The notes: generated by a model from the letters alone, not told the origin. Counted from the first letter of the stretch, positions 52,636 through 61,574 are shown. The stretch: 64,000 nucleotides of DNA from JALZVT01 sp039029135 (GCA_039029135.1 JBCCGT010000009.1:119768-183767), one strand, 5' to 3'. Made by a program: numbers and translations.

Positions 52636-53877
52636 TTAGGACGGCGCGCGGCCGAGCACGAGCGTGCCGTTGGTACCGCCGAACCCAAACGAGTTCGACA
52701 GCGTGTATGCCATCGACATGGGACGCGCCTCGTGCGGCACAAAGTCCAGATCACAGTCGGCGCTGGGGTTATCCAGGTTGATCGTCGGGGGCGCCACCTG
52801 ATCGCGCAGCGCCAGCGCACAGAACGTCGCCTCGACGGAGCCTGCCGCGCCGAGCAGATGTCCAATCATGGACTTCGTCGAGCTGACAACCAGATCGGGC
52901 TGGTCACCAAAGACCTGCTTGATCGCCTTCACTTCTGCGACGTCGCCGAGCGGCGTCGACGTGCCGTGTGCGTTGATGTAATCGACCTTCGCTGGATCGA
53001 GATCGGCATCATTCAGGGCATTGCGCATAGCCGCCGTGGCCCCAGAGCCGTCTTCCGCCGGGCTGGTGATGTGATTCGCATCGGCGCTCATGCCAAAGCC
53101 AAGCACCTCGGCGTAGATGGTCGCGTTGCGCGCGCGCGCGTGCTCCAGCTCTTCCAAGACGAGCACGGCCGCGCCTTCGCCGAGCACGAATCCGTCGCGA
53201 TCGTCGTCCCAGGGTCGGCTGGCCTTTTCGGGATCATCGTTGCGCGTCGACAGCGCCTTCATGGATGTAAATCCCGCGATGCAGATCGGCGAAGTGGCCT
53301 GCTCGCTGCCACCGGTGACCATGACGTCAGCATCGCCTGCCTGAATCATCCGGGCGCCGAAGCCGATGTTGTGCGTGCCGGTAGTACAGGCGGTCACGAT
53401 CGCCACGTTCGGACCTTTGAAGCCGTAGCGAATCGACAAATTGCCGGAGATCATGTTGATGACGCTACCGGGTATGAAGAACGGCGAGACGCGTCGCGGG
53501 CCGCTGTTGACTAGCGTGCTATGCGTGTCCTCGATAGTGTTGATGCCGCCGATGCCGGAGCCGATCGCGAAGCCGATACGTTCGGGCGGGATGTTGGCGC
53601 TCGGCAGACCGGCGTCCTCGACGGCCTGCACCCCAGCGGCGATGCCGTACTGAATGAAGTCGTCCATACGCCGCGCTTCCTTGCGGTCGATGTAGTCCGT
53701 CGTTTCAAAGTTCTTAACAGCGGCACCGATCTTGACGCCGAATTCGGTGATATCGAACGCCTCGATCTGCGCGACACCGCTACGACCAGCGAGAATCCCC
53801 TCCCAGGACGTCTGCACGTCGTTCCCGAGCGGACTGAGCATGCCAAGTCCAGTGATGACTACTCTGCGCTGACTCAT
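52636..53877 (-). CDS. fabF: 3-oxoacyl-ACP synthase II
   Basis: FabF elongates acyl-ACP. The 413-residue protein has the active-site Cys in VTACTTGTHNIG and the two catalytic His in NAHGTSTPLGD and STKSMIGHLLGAAG, with the usual end NSFGFGGTNGTLV. It follows acpP by about 200 bases, a spacer with a possible terminator. In this genome it is one of the condensing enzymes available in a fab cluster that lacks fabH. Confidence 0.96.
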   Translation of the reverse strand: MSQRRVVITGLGMLSPLGNDVQTSWEGILAGRSGVAQIEAFDITEFGVKIGAAVKNFETTDYIDRKEARRMDDFIQYGIAAGVQAVEDAGLPSANIPPERIGFAIGSGIGGINTIEDTHSTLVNSGPRRVSPFFIPGSVINMISGNLSIRYGFKGPNVAIVTACTTGTHNIGFGARMIQAGDADVMVTGGSEQATSPICIAGFTSMKALSTRNDDPEKASRPWDDDRDGFVLGEGAAVLVLEELEHARARNATIYAEVLGFGMSADANHITSPAEDGSGATAAMRNALNDADLDPAKVDYINAHGTSTPLGDVAEVKAIKQVFGDQPDLVVSSTKSMIGHLLGAAGSVEATFCALALRDQVAPPTINLDNPSADCDLDFVPHEARPMSMAYTLSNSFGFGGTNGTLVLGRAPS

Positions 53878-54030
53878 GGTCGTCTCCCGTGACCGATCGG
53901 TGCATGCGGTGATGATACTAGAACTGCGGCGCGCTTTGAGCGCACACGCACGGCACTGCGGCCGCGCGTTTCACATGCGCCGCATTGGCAAAACAATCGA
54001 CGAATAAGCTGCGACGAATAAATTTGGCTT

Positions 54031-54057
54031 GCGGTGCCGCGCGACTCGGGGCACCGC
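54031..54057 (-). terminator. Possible terminator or attenuator after acpP
   Basis: GCGGTGCC and GGCACCGC form an eight-base stem with an 11-base loop, 20 bases after the acpP stop. On the minus strand it is followed by a weak A/T stretch (AAATTTATT). Partial termination would raise acpP relative to fabF. Confidence 0.4.
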
Positions 54058-54077
54058 CAGAGAGCAAGCTGGTCGAA

Positions 54078-54311
54078 CTACTTATGCTGGTTGATGTAGT
54101 CGATCGCTTCTTTGACGGTGGTGATTTTTTCGGCTTCTTCGTCGGGAATTTCGGTCTCGAATTCCTCTTCGAGCGCCATCACCAGCTCGACGGTATCCAA
54201 CGAATCCGCACCCAAATCTTCAACGAACGACGCTTCTGCGGTCACTTCGTTATCTTTCACGCCCAACTGCTCTGCGATCAGTTTCTTGACGCGTTCTTCG
54301 ACTCCACTCAT
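54078..54311 (-). CDS. acpP: Acyl carrier protein
   Basis: The 77-residue acidic protein carries the phosphopantetheine attachment Ser in LGADSLDTVELVM and the typical start MSGVEERVKKLIAEQLG. It carries growing acyl chains for FabD, FabG and FabF encoded around it. Confidence 0.97.
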   Translation of the reverse strand: MSGVEERVKKLIAEQLGVKDNEVTAEASFVEDLGADSLDTVELVMALEEEFETEIPDEEAEKITTVKEAIDYINQHK

Positions 54312-54425
54312 TGAGGGATTCTCCCAAAAATTGGTTACCGGGGTGCAGGGCGGGCGGAATACTACATAGCCAGATTTGCCAATTCAAGCTGGCAACGGGC
54401 GCCCCGCCGGCCAGCTAAAATCGGT

Positions 54426-55151
54426 TTATCCGCTGTACATTCCGCCGTTTATCTGAATGGTTTCTCCCGTGATGTACCCCGCCGAATCGCCGGCGAGGAA
54501 GGCAATCAGGGCGCCGACCTCGTCGCACTGGCCCATCCTGCCGAGCGGGATGCGATCGAGCATCAGCGCCCGCTGTTCGTCGGTGAGCGCCGCCGTCATG
54601 TCAGTTTCGATGAACCCAGGCGCCACCGCGTTAACGGTGATATTGCGCGACGCCACCTCTTGAGCGAGCGCTCGCGTCAAACCTTCGAGACCCGCTTTGC
54701 TCGCCGCATAGTTGGCTTGGCCTGCGTTACCCATGCGTCCGACGACGGAGCCGATGTTGATGATCCGCCCCCAACGGGCCTTCATCATACCCCTCAGCAC
54801 CGCCTTCGATACTCGATACACGCCGGACAGGTTGGTGTTGAGTACGCTGGTCCATTCATCTTCGGACATGCGCAGGATCAGGTTGTCCCGCGTGATGCCC
54901 GCATTGTTGACGAGTACGACCGGCGGGTGCGCCATCGCATCCAGCGCAGGCTTGATCGAGTCGGGGTCATCGGTGCGCAGCACCAGCCCGCGCTGCGCGC
55001 CGAGTGCGTCGCTGATGGCGGCCGCGCCGCCCTCGCTGGTCGCGCTACCGTACACGTCAAAGCCCGCCGCCTTCAGGGTCAGCGCGATGGCCGCACCGAT
55101 GCCGCGGCTGGCCCCCGTGACCAGGGCAACGCGCTCGCTGGAGTCGCTCAT
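54426..55151 (-). CDS. fabG: 3-oxoacyl-ACP reductase
   Basis: FabG reduces 3-oxoacyl-ACP with NADPH. The 241-residue protein has the SDR cofactor loop TGASRGIGAAI, NNAGITRDNL, the catalytic NIGSVVGRMGNAGQANYAAS region with Ser, Tyr and Lys, and the FabG end GYITGETIQINGGMYSG. The start overlaps the fabD stop by ATGA. Confidence 0.97.
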   Translation of the reverse strand: MSDSSERVALVTGASRGIGAAIALTLKAAGFDVYGSATSEGGAAAISDALGAQRGLVLRTDDPDSIKPALDAMAHPPVVLVNNAGITRDNLILRMSEDEWTSVLNTNLSGVYRVSKAVLRGMMKARWGRIINIGSVVGRMGNAGQANYAASKAGLEGLTRALAQEVASRNITVNAVAPGFIETDMTAALTDEQRALMLDRIPLGRMGQCDEVGALIAFLAGDSAGYITGETIQINGGMYSG

Positions 55152-56089
55152 GCCAGTTCCCCCGCCAGTTCATCGATTGCGGCGACCGAGCCCAGGCTGG
55201 TCCCGACGAGGCTCTTGTCGATGCGCCGCAGCAGGCCGCTTAGCACCTTGCCAGGACCGCATTCGGCCACCCGCACGACGCCCGCCGCCTTCAGACCCAG
55301 CACGCAGTCGGTCCAGCGCACCGGGTTATATAGTTGTTTGACAAGCTTGCCACGTAGCTCGTCCAGGTCTGCCGCCGTCTGCGCGTCCACGTTGTGCATT
55401 ACCGGAACATCTGGCATCGCCAGTTCGATGCTCGCCAGCCGCTCGCCGAGCTGCGCAGCGGCGCCCTCCAGCAGTGCGGAATGCGACGGCACGCTCATCG
55501 CCACGGGCACCGCCCGCTTGGCGCCGGCAGCCTTGCAGGCCGCGATGGCCGCATCCACCGCCGCGGCCGTCCCGGCGATCACGACCTGACCGGGGCTGTT
55601 GTAGTTGGCCGGCGCGACCACGCCCTCGACGCCTGCACAGCAGGATTCGATCTCCTCGTCCGTGAGGCCCAGTATCGCCGCCATGCCGCCCTCGCCCGCT
55701 GGCACCGCTGCCTGCATGAAGCGGCCGCGATCGCGTACTAGCGTGACCGCATCCGCGAGACTTAGCGCTCCGGCGCAGGCTAGCGCCGTGTACTCGCCGA
55801 GACTGTGGCCCGCGAGCCACCCGGGACGCACGTCCGTCCGCGCGCACCAAACGCGCCATATGGCCGCGCTGGCGGCCAATATCGCCGGCTGGGTGACTTC
55901 CGTATTGCCGAGCGTCTCGTCGGGATCTTCAGCGATCACCCGCCACAGGTCGTAGCCGAGGGCGTCGCTGGCCTCCTCGATGGTGGGCCGCACCTCCGCG
56001 GCTTCGGCCGCCAGTGCATCCAGCATGCCGACGGCCTGGGAACCCTGGCCGGGAAACACGAAGCCGAGCTCCGCACGCGTATCTGTCAT
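55148..56089 (-). CDS. fabD: Malonyl-CoA:ACP transacylase
   Basis: FabD loads malonyl groups on ACP. The 313-residue protein begins with FVFPGQGSQAVGML. The active-site Ser is in LAGHSLGEYTALACAG, His in MSVPSHSALLEG, and Gln and Arg lie at their usual places. The gene upstream is plsX; the expected fabH between them is missing and only 87 bases of spacer remain. Confidence 0.96.
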   Translation of the reverse strand: MTDTRAELGFVFPGQGSQAVGMLDALAAEAAEVRPTIEEASDALGYDLWRVIAEDPDETLGNTEVTQPAILAASAAIWRVWCARTDVRPGWLAGHSLGEYTALACAGALSLADAVTLVRDRGRFMQAAVPAGEGGMAAILGLTDEEIESCCAGVEGVVAPANYNSPGQVVIAGTAAAVDAAIAACKAAGAKRAVPVAMSVPSHSALLEGAAAQLGERLASIELAMPDVPVMHNVDAQTAADLDELRGKLVKQLYNPVRWTDCVLGLKAAGVVRVAECGPGKVLSGLLRRIDKSLVGTSLGSVAAIDELAGELA

Positions 56090-56176
56090 CTTTGATCCTT
56101 ACCCGTTAGCCCCAAGAGACTGGTCATCGAATTGTCGCGCCGGCGCCGTTGGAACGACGCCAGTGGCACGAGCATG

Positions 56177-57151
56177 TTAACGACTTTCCGAGCGCCCCAG
56201 CAGCGCGGCGTGCACGCGTCCCGGGACGTCTTCGCAGACCTCGCGCCGCGCCTGGCCGATCGCCGCCACGAACCCGCGACCGTCTGCGCGGCCGTGACTC
56301 TTGACGACGACCCGCGACAGGCCGAGCAGCGATGCGCCGTTGTAAACCTGCGGATCATAGAAACGACTGAGCCGGCGCGCGCCTAACAGCCGGCTGACCA
56401 ACCAGCGAATCCAGGCCGGCCGGTTCGCAAGATGGGTCGCCAGAATGTGCTGCACCAGGGTTGCGGTGCCCTCAGCAGCCTTCAACGCGACGTTCCCCAG
56501 CAGACCATCGCAGACGACGACGTCGACCTTGCCGTCGAACAGTTCGTGGCCTTCGATGAGCCCCCGGTAATCGAAGCCGGGCACGTGCTCACACAGCTGC
56601 GCGGCTCGACCGACAGCGGGCGGCGCCTTGGTGAGTTCCGCGCCTATATTCAAAAGCGCCACGCGCGGTCGCCGATCGAGCACGGCGCCGGCGAGCGCGG
56701 CTCCGAGGTGGGCAAACTGCAGGAGCTGTTCACCGCTGCAGTTGACGTTCGCCCCCAGATCCAGCAGCCAAACCGAGCCGTCCTTGCCGGTGAGCTGCTT
56801 GCAGATCGCGGGGCGCGACAGCCCGGGGACACGGCCCACCAGGCGTCGCGACAGCGCCATGAGCGCAGCCGTGTTGCCAGCGCTGACCACCGCATCAACC
56901 TCATCGCGGGCGGCCAGGTCGAGGGCGACCCGCATCGACGCGTCGGGCCGACGCCGCAGCGCGGTCGTCAGGTCGTCGTCCTGGGCGATGAATTCGGTAA
57001 CGGGTACGAAGCGATCGACGGCGGGGATCGCCGCGGGTTCGTGAGAGCCGATCAGCGTCAGCCGGTAGTGGTCCGGCGACAGCTCATGCAGGTAGCGGGC
57101 GAGTTCGGCCTCGTCGCGGTCGGCGCCGAGCAGATCGAGGGCAATGCGCAC
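56177..57151 (-). CDS. plsX: Phosphate acyltransferase PlsX, divergent N-terminus
   Basis: PlsX makes acyl-phosphate from acyl-ACP for phospholipid synthesis. The GTG at 57151 gives 324 residues. Family motifs are SAGNTAALMA, DLGANVNCSGEQLLQFA, VVCDGLLGNVALKAAEG and YNGASLLGLSRVVVKSHG. The N-terminal motif, normally a DAMGGDHGP-like loop, reads ALDLLGADRDEAEL here, so two or three conserved residues are changed. rpmF is 77 bases upstream. Further upstream starts exist but look unlikely. Confidence 0.9.
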   Translation of the reverse strand: MRIALDLLGADRDEAELARYLHELSPDHYRLTLIGSHEPAAIPAVDRFVPVTEFIAQDDDLTTALRRRPDASMRVALDLAARDEVDAVVSAGNTAALMALSRRLVGRVPGLSRPAICKQLTGKDGSVWLLDLGANVNCSGEQLLQFAHLGAALAGAVLDRRPRVALLNIGAELTKAPPAVGRAAQLCEHVPGFDYRGLIEGHELFDGKVDVVVCDGLLGNVALKAAEGTATLVQHILATHLANRPAWIRWLVSRLLGARRLSRFYDPQVYNGASLLGLSRVVVKSHGRADGRGFVAAIGQARREVCEDVPGRVHAALLGRSESR

Positions 57152-57228
57152 CGCGCCGCCCGCCGGGGTCGCGCCCGGCGACGCCCACGAGGGATCACCG
57201 TCCGAACGCGCTGCCGGTGCCAGCGGGA

Positions 57229-57405
57229 TCAGTCCTCGCCGCGGACGACCTTGCGGCCACGGTAGAAACCATCAGCGGTCACGTTGTGGCGGCGATGGGT
57301 CTCTCCAGTCGTGGGATCGATAGAGAGTGCGGCCTTCTTGAGGCTGTCATGCGAGCGTCGCTGCCCGCGGCGCGAACGAGTTACTTTGTTCTGCTGAACG
57401 GCCAC
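57229..57405 (-). CDS. rpmF: Ribosomal protein L32
   Basis: The GTG at 57405 stands eight bases after AGGAG and gives MAVQQNKVTRSRRGQRRSHD, the L32 start, in a 58-residue protein ending VTADGFYRGRKVVRGED. An earlier GTG overlaps the Shine-Dalgarno and is unlikely. The zinc-binding cysteines of some L32 forms are absent, so this is the Cys-minus type. It lies in the conserved yceD–rpmF–plsX order. Confidence 0.96.
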   Translation of the reverse strand: MAVQQNKVTRSRRGQRRSHDSLKKAALSIDPTTGETHRRHNVTADGFYRGRKVVRGED

Positions 57406-57497
57406 AGTCGGCACTCCTGTTCAAAAGCGGAATTTCAGGGCGGCGGATTATACGCACTGAATCTGGGGCTGTCTCACCTCTTTCGGTACATCTAATT

Positions 57498-57540
57498 CGG
57501 AGTCATTCGCAGTCATTCAGAGTCCCTCGGAGTCGTTCGG
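57498..57540. repeat. 10-bp imperfect tandem repeat in the yceD–rpmF spacer
   Basis: Four units run head to tail: CGGAGTCATT, CGCAGTCATT, CAGAGTCCCT and CGGAGTCGTT. The period equals about one helical turn. They lie in the transcribed spacer between yceD and rpmF. Confidence 0.75.
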
Positions 57541-57593
57541 CGCGTCTCGGCGTATCACTCGGCTTATCAATAGCACGACACGACGGCGGCGCG

Positions 57594-58271
57594 TCACTGC
57601 CCATCGCCACGAGGATCATCGCGTGCGGGGGTCGCGCGCGAGCCCGGATCGTCAAGCTCCTGCGCCGCGCGACCCTCGTCTGTACCCCGCTCCAAGAGCT
57701 GCTGCCTGAGGTTGGCGAACGGAAACTGGCGCTCGGCGGGCGGGGTTCCGGCGGCGCGCGCAGCGGAGTGCGCGGCGGCGGGCTCGGCTGCGAGATCCGT
57801 CGCGGCCGGTGGAAACACCATTTGTGGCATGTGTTCGCAGTCGTCGCGCGTACACACCTGGCTCGGCAGCGCCAACAGCAGGTCGTCCTCGACGAGCTGA
57901 GCCAGCGTCGCTTTGACGCTGTCCAGTTCAATCGCGTCCGCGTCCTGAACAGCCGGCTCCGGGTCGCCGGGGACGACCAGGAGGCACTCCAGGGTACCCC
58001 GCAGCTCGCGGGTTTGTGGGTTTTCGCAGCGTTGACAGCTCAGCTCCGCGACGACGACGAGCGTGCCGTTCAGCCGGCGGTGACCGCCCATGTCGACACT
58101 GAAGCGGATATCGACCGCAACCTCCCGCAGCGCCTCGACCGCCGCCTCAAGGCGTGGGAACGCGGCGGCCAGCGCCGTCGGACCCGACCAGCGGCGTTCG
58201 TAGTGCGCGCCACGGCGAGCCGCGTCACGAACGTCAATGGGTTTGCCCGAGTGCATAGCGGGCCGCATCAT
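57594..58271 (-). CDS. yceD: YceD/DUF177 protein
   Basis: The 225-residue protein matches the YceD family upstream of rpmF. LSCQRCENPQTRELRG is the conserved cysteine pair region, IELDSVKATLAQLVEDDLLLALP the central acidic helix segment, and CTRDDCEHMP a second cysteine pair. The family is linked to 23S rRNA maturation or ribosome assembly. The C-terminal 70 residues are Ala/Pro/Asp-rich and longer than usual. maf is divergent 30 bases away. Confidence 0.9.
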   Translation of the reverse strand: MMRPAMHSGKPIDVRDAARRGAHYERRWSGPTALAAAFPRLEAAVEALREVAVDIRFSVDMGGHRRLNGTLVVVAELSCQRCENPQTRELRGTLECLLVVPGDPEPAVQDADAIELDSVKATLAQLVEDDLLLALPSQVCTRDDCEHMPQMVFPPAATDLAAEPAAAHSAARAAGTPPAERQFPFANLRQQLLERGTDEGRAAQELDDPGSRATPARDDPRGDGQ

Positions 58272-58301
58272 ACATCACACAGACGAACACCAAGGACACC
58301 G

Positions 58302-58997
58302 ATGGACACGCCTGCGCCGAGCCCGGCAAGCCCCGATTCCAATCCCGTCGCGGAGTCGTCGCCGCGCCTGGTGCTGGCTTCGTCGTCCAGGTACCGGCGC
58401 GCGCTGCTCGAGCGGCTCGGCGTTGAATTCGCCGCAGCAAGTCCCGACATCGATGAGAGCCGCGCGCGCGGCGAGTCGCCCGAATCGCTGGTGCGAAGAC
58501 TGGCGCACGGCAAGGCTCAGGCGCTGGCGGCGCGGTTTCCCGAACACCTGATTATCGGTTCCGACCAGGTCGCGGCCCTGGGCGACGACGTCCTGGGGAA
58601 ACCGGGCACTGCCGCCAACGCCGAGGCCCAGCTCGCGCGCCTGAGCGGCCAGCGCGTCGCGTTCTTGACCGGCCTGACAGTGCTCGATTCCGCCCGTCAG
58701 ACGAGCGTTACCGAGCTGGATCGCACGATGGTGCAGTTTCGCGAGCTGAGTGCCGCCGAAATCCGCAGCTACGTCGCCCGCGAGCAGCCGCTGGACTGCG
58801 CCGGTTCCTTCAAGTCAGAGGGTCTCGGTGTGACCCTGTTCGAGCGCATCGACAGTCAGGACCCGACCGGCCTGATCGGCCTACCGCTGATCCAGGTTTG
58901 CGCCTGCCTGCGCCGGTTTGGACTGGATCCCCTGCTCCAAAGTCGGGGGCTACCAAGTCCGGGGCTGCAAAGTACGGGGCCAGCAGCGTCGGCGTAA
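58302..58997 (+). CDS. maf: Maf/YceF-type nucleotide pyrophosphatase
   Basis: Maf proteins hydrolyse unusual nucleotides; the YceF branch prefers m7GTP. The ATG at 58302 gives 231 residues. Motifs are LVLASSSRYRRALLERLG, the catalytic IIGSDQVAALG, and CAGSFKSEGLGVTLFERI typical of the YceF branch. The last 20 residues come from a threefold 15-bp repeat and are an extension relative to the usual 190-200-residue protein. An Asp/Pro/Ser-rich stretch of 15 residues precedes the domain. Confidence 0.92.
   Translation: MDTPAPSPASPDSNPVAESSPRLVLASSSRYRRALLERLGVEFAAASPDIDESRARGESPESLVRRLAHGKAQALAARFPEHLIIGSDQVAALGDDVLGKPGTAANAEAQLARLSGQRVAFLTGLTVLDSARQTSVTELDRTMVQFRELSAAEIRSYVAREQPLDCAGSFKSEGLGVTLFERIDSQDPTGLIGLPLIQVCACLRRFGLDPLLQSRGLPSPGLQSTGPAASA
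58938..58982 (+). repeat. 15-bp imperfect tandem repeat at the maf 3' end
   Basis: Three in-frame units (CAAAGTCGGGGGCTA, CCAAGTCCGGGGCTG, CAAAGTACGGGGCCA) encode an L/Q-S-P/T-G-rich tail. Each unit keeps the frame. Confidence 0.8.
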
Positions 58998-59075
58998 GAA
59001 CAGTGAGACCGCGCATCGCGTGCGGCGGGCCGTGTCCTCAGGGCCGACCCCGCCACCAGCGCCGATCAGCGGCGG

Positions 59076-60146
59076 CTACAGGTCTTCCAGGGCCGCTGCA
59101 GACTGCCCTCTGTCAAAGCTGAGCTGCGCGGCCGAGAGCGCCGTTCGCAGATCGGCAGGTAGGGGCGCCTGCAGCCGCAATCCATCGTTCACCGTCAGCT
59201 CAGCCGCGTGCAGGCCTAGCCTCGCAAGGCCCAGCCGGCGGGCGAGCCCGTCGCTGAAGGCGCTGCCGTAGCGCTCGTCCGCGACCAGCGGGTGCCCGAT
59301 GTGCTGACAGTGCACCCGTATCTGGTGGGTGCGGCCGGTGATCAATTCCACCCGCAGCAGGCTGCAGTCCGCACCGGTGGCGACGCGCGTCAGCGCCGTG
59401 TGCGCCGGTTTGCCCGCCACCCGATCAACCCGCACCCGGCGCTCGCCCTGGGGACCGATGTCCCGTCGCAGAGGCTGCGACACGCGCCGTCCCGCGCCGA
59501 CGAAAACGCCGGCGACGAGGGCGTAGTAGGTCTTGGTCACGCCCTTGGTCTCGGGACGGAACAGCGCCTGCCAGCGCCGCAGCGCAGCACGCGTCTTGGC
59601 GATGAGCAGCACACCAGACGTGTCGCGATCGAGACGGTGGATCAGCTCCAGACGTGGCCCATGACTCTGGCGCAGCGCCTCGATGAGCCCAAGGCGAACG
59701 CCGCTGCCGCCGTGAACAGCCAGCCCGGCAGGCTTGTTGAGCGCGATGATCTCAGCGTCTTCGAACAAGATCGCCGCCTCGAGTACGCCCAGCAACTCGG
59801 CCGCGGCCGGCGGCGGAACCTGCTCAGGGGGCAGGCTCACCGGTGGGATGCGCACTCGATCGCCGGCCCTCAGGCGCACGCTAGGGCGTGCCCGTTTGCC
59901 GTTGATGCGCACCTCACCGCTGCGCACCATGCGATAGATGCGGCTGCGCGGCAGCCGGCGAAGCTGGGCGAGCAGAAAATTGTCCAGTCGCTGGCCGGCC
60001 TCCTCGCCGACGTCAACGAGCCGCACTCCCGTTGTGTGTGCCGCCGCCCTCTCGCGGCGAGGGGCGGCGGGGTCGACGTTTGGGCCACGCCCCTCGCCGG
60101 CCTCTCGCGAGGCTGAATCGCTCACTTTCTTGTCGGCTTTCGCCAC
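59076..60146 (-). CDS. rluC: 23S rRNA pseudouridine synthase RluC
   Basis: RluC makes pseudouridines 955, 2504 and 2580 of 23S rRNA. An N-terminal S4 domain (QRLDNFLLAQLRRLPRSRIYRM) precedes the catalytic domain with LIHRLDRDTSGVLLIAK, where the second Asp is catalytic, and VELITGRTHQIRVH. The start is uncertain: GTG at 60146 (VAKADKK) or GTG at 60125 are likelier than the far upstream ATG. It is divergent from rne, the common arrangement. Confidence 0.94.
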   Translation of the reverse strand: MAKADKKVSDSASREAGEGRGPNVDPAAPRRERAAAHTTGVRLVDVGEEAGQRLDNFLLAQLRRLPRSRIYRMVRSGEVRINGKRARPSVRLRAGDRVRIPPVSLPPEQVPPPAAAELLGVLEAAILFEDAEIIALNKPAGLAVHGGSGVRLGLIEALRQSHGPRLELIHRLDRDTSGVLLIAKTRAALRRWQALFRPETKGVTKTYYALVAGVFVGAGRRVSQPLRRDIGPQGERRVRVDRVAGKPAHTALTRVATGADCSLLRVELITGRTHQIRVHCQHIGHPLVADERYGSAFSDGLARRLGLARLGLHAAELTVNDGLRLQAPLPADLRTALSAAQLSFDRGQSAAALEDL

Positions 60147-60171
60147 GGCAGTTTCCGGGAAATCGTTGCGT

Positions 60172-60200
60172 TTGAGACACTTACGAAACACTGTTATATT
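60172..60200 (+). promoter_or_regulatory. Strong sigma-70 promoter candidate for rne
   Basis: TTGAGA and TATATT are exactly 17 bases apart. Transcription would start near 60207, giving a leader of about 1.37 kb before the rne ATG. It overlaps the start region of divergent rluC. Confidence 0.7.
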
Positions 60201-60206
60201 GCGCCG

Positions 60207-61574
60207 CGTTCGCAGCCGGCGCCAGTGCCGTCGCGAACGCGCACTGGGTCCGCCCGCGGCCGTATGCCGGTCCAAGCAGAGAGGACCTGCGCAGCCGCGC
60301 AGCAGTGCGCCGAGACCGATGCACGCCTGTACTACCCTCTGATAGGCACCTGAAAAGGCAGCAGCGCAGAGGCAGGTCCGCCGAAAAGGTAGACCGATGT
60401 AGGTAGACGGTTATAGGTAGACGGTTATAGGTAGACGGTTATAGGTAGACAGTATAGGTAGACGATAAGGTAGCCGGCTGCCGGTCCTTCGGGCCGCGCC
60501 GGGAGCAGTTGGGAGCACTGCGCGCCGAAAACAACGTCAGCCTGATGACTCCTGAAGCCTGCAAGCCGTAGTTTCAGGAACGCGCCCAATACACCAGCGG
60601 TTGCCGACTCGGCACTGGTATTGGATCGCCTGGCCCGCTCACAAGCTTCCACTAGAGCGACTGCGCACCGAGTGCTCAGGGTCACACGACCAGGCATAGA
60701 CCGGCGCGAAGGGCTCGACGATGGCAGGCCACGAAGCCGGGCAGAACGAAAGAAGATAAGTAAGCAAGAAACGAAAGAAGACAGACGAGTAAGAAGCTAG
60801 CAAGCAAGAAGCAAGCAAGAAGCAAGCAGAGTAAAGCGTAAGTAGTTAAGTAGCAGAGCAACAGCAAGCGGCCCCGCCGCCGTGCGAGTGACAGGCCTAC
60901 CGCGACAGGCGGTTCGGCGGTCCGACATCGCACTGCAAGCGCCGGGCATGACTTGAGAGTAAACAGGAAGTAACAACGTAGAGCAGCGGGCGGGATACAG
61001 CCTGGCTCTCCAGCAAATGAGCGTCGGCAGCGTGCCGCGCCGCAGGAATCGTGACGACAAGGCAATCGTCCCCGAAATCGGGCCAACCACACGATTGCGC
61101 ACGGACTGCAGCACAACGACAGTAACGCGCCGGCACCCAGGCAGAGACGCCAGGCGGGAACGAGGCAACCAGCCGCATCCCGCTCGAGATGAGACAGCGT
61201 AAACAGAACAAACGAACGAGATCCGAGGCCACCGGTGGCCGTCCCTGCGACGCGATACGCCTCGCCTCGGGTCCGCAAGCGAATCGCTTCGCAGCCAAGC
61301 CAGCAGAAGTCGCTCAAAGCTTCGCGCCTGGCTGACCTGACAGGCAGACCGGCGGGTCCTACCCGCCCCGCGCTCGATGCACGATTCCCGCGAACGGTTG
61401 CGCAGCAACCGCATCGCCTGAATCTGATCGACCTGCCGGTGGTCCTAGAACGGCGCGAAGGCCGCTCGGCTGAGCGGGCGCGTGCACGGCACCTGGCCAA
61501 TCGACGTTTGACCTACGCTTGAATCTCGAACGAGCGGCGTCCCCGCACCTGAGCCCGCGCCAGGAAAACAAACA
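60207..61574 (+). other. Long rne leader region without a convincing gene
   Basis: No frame here has family features; minus-strand frames are Arg/Ser/Cys-rich and lack starts with ribosome-binding sites. The stretch holds seven GGTAGAC repeats (60388-60475), a purine-rich tract with AAGCAAGC repeats (60745-60855), a perfect 14-bp palindrome GGCCACCGGTGGCC (61227-61240) and a tight hairpin GGCGGGT-CCT-ACCCGCC (61351-61367). RNase E messages are known to be self-regulated through their leaders in other bacteria. Confidence 0.6.
60388..60475 (+). repeat. Seven GGTAGAC units, period 14 falling to 12
   Basis: GGTAGAC stands at 60388, 60402, 60416, 60430, 60444 and 60457, with a variant, GGTAGCC, at 60469. 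Three central units share the full 14-mer GGTAGACGGTTATA. They begin about 180 bases after the presumed rne transcription start. Confidence 0.85.

Noticed and set aside
51576..52865. 429-residue form of MltG
   Set aside because: The first 92 residues overlap fabF in another frame and lack homology; the GTG at 52589 puts the membrane anchor at the N-terminus as expected.
60682..61500. A 272-codon minus-strand frame with Leu/Ser/Cys-rich sequence
   Set aside because: Its odd hydrophobic composition is simply the complement of the purine-rich repeat tract in the rne leader; no ribosome-binding site or family match.
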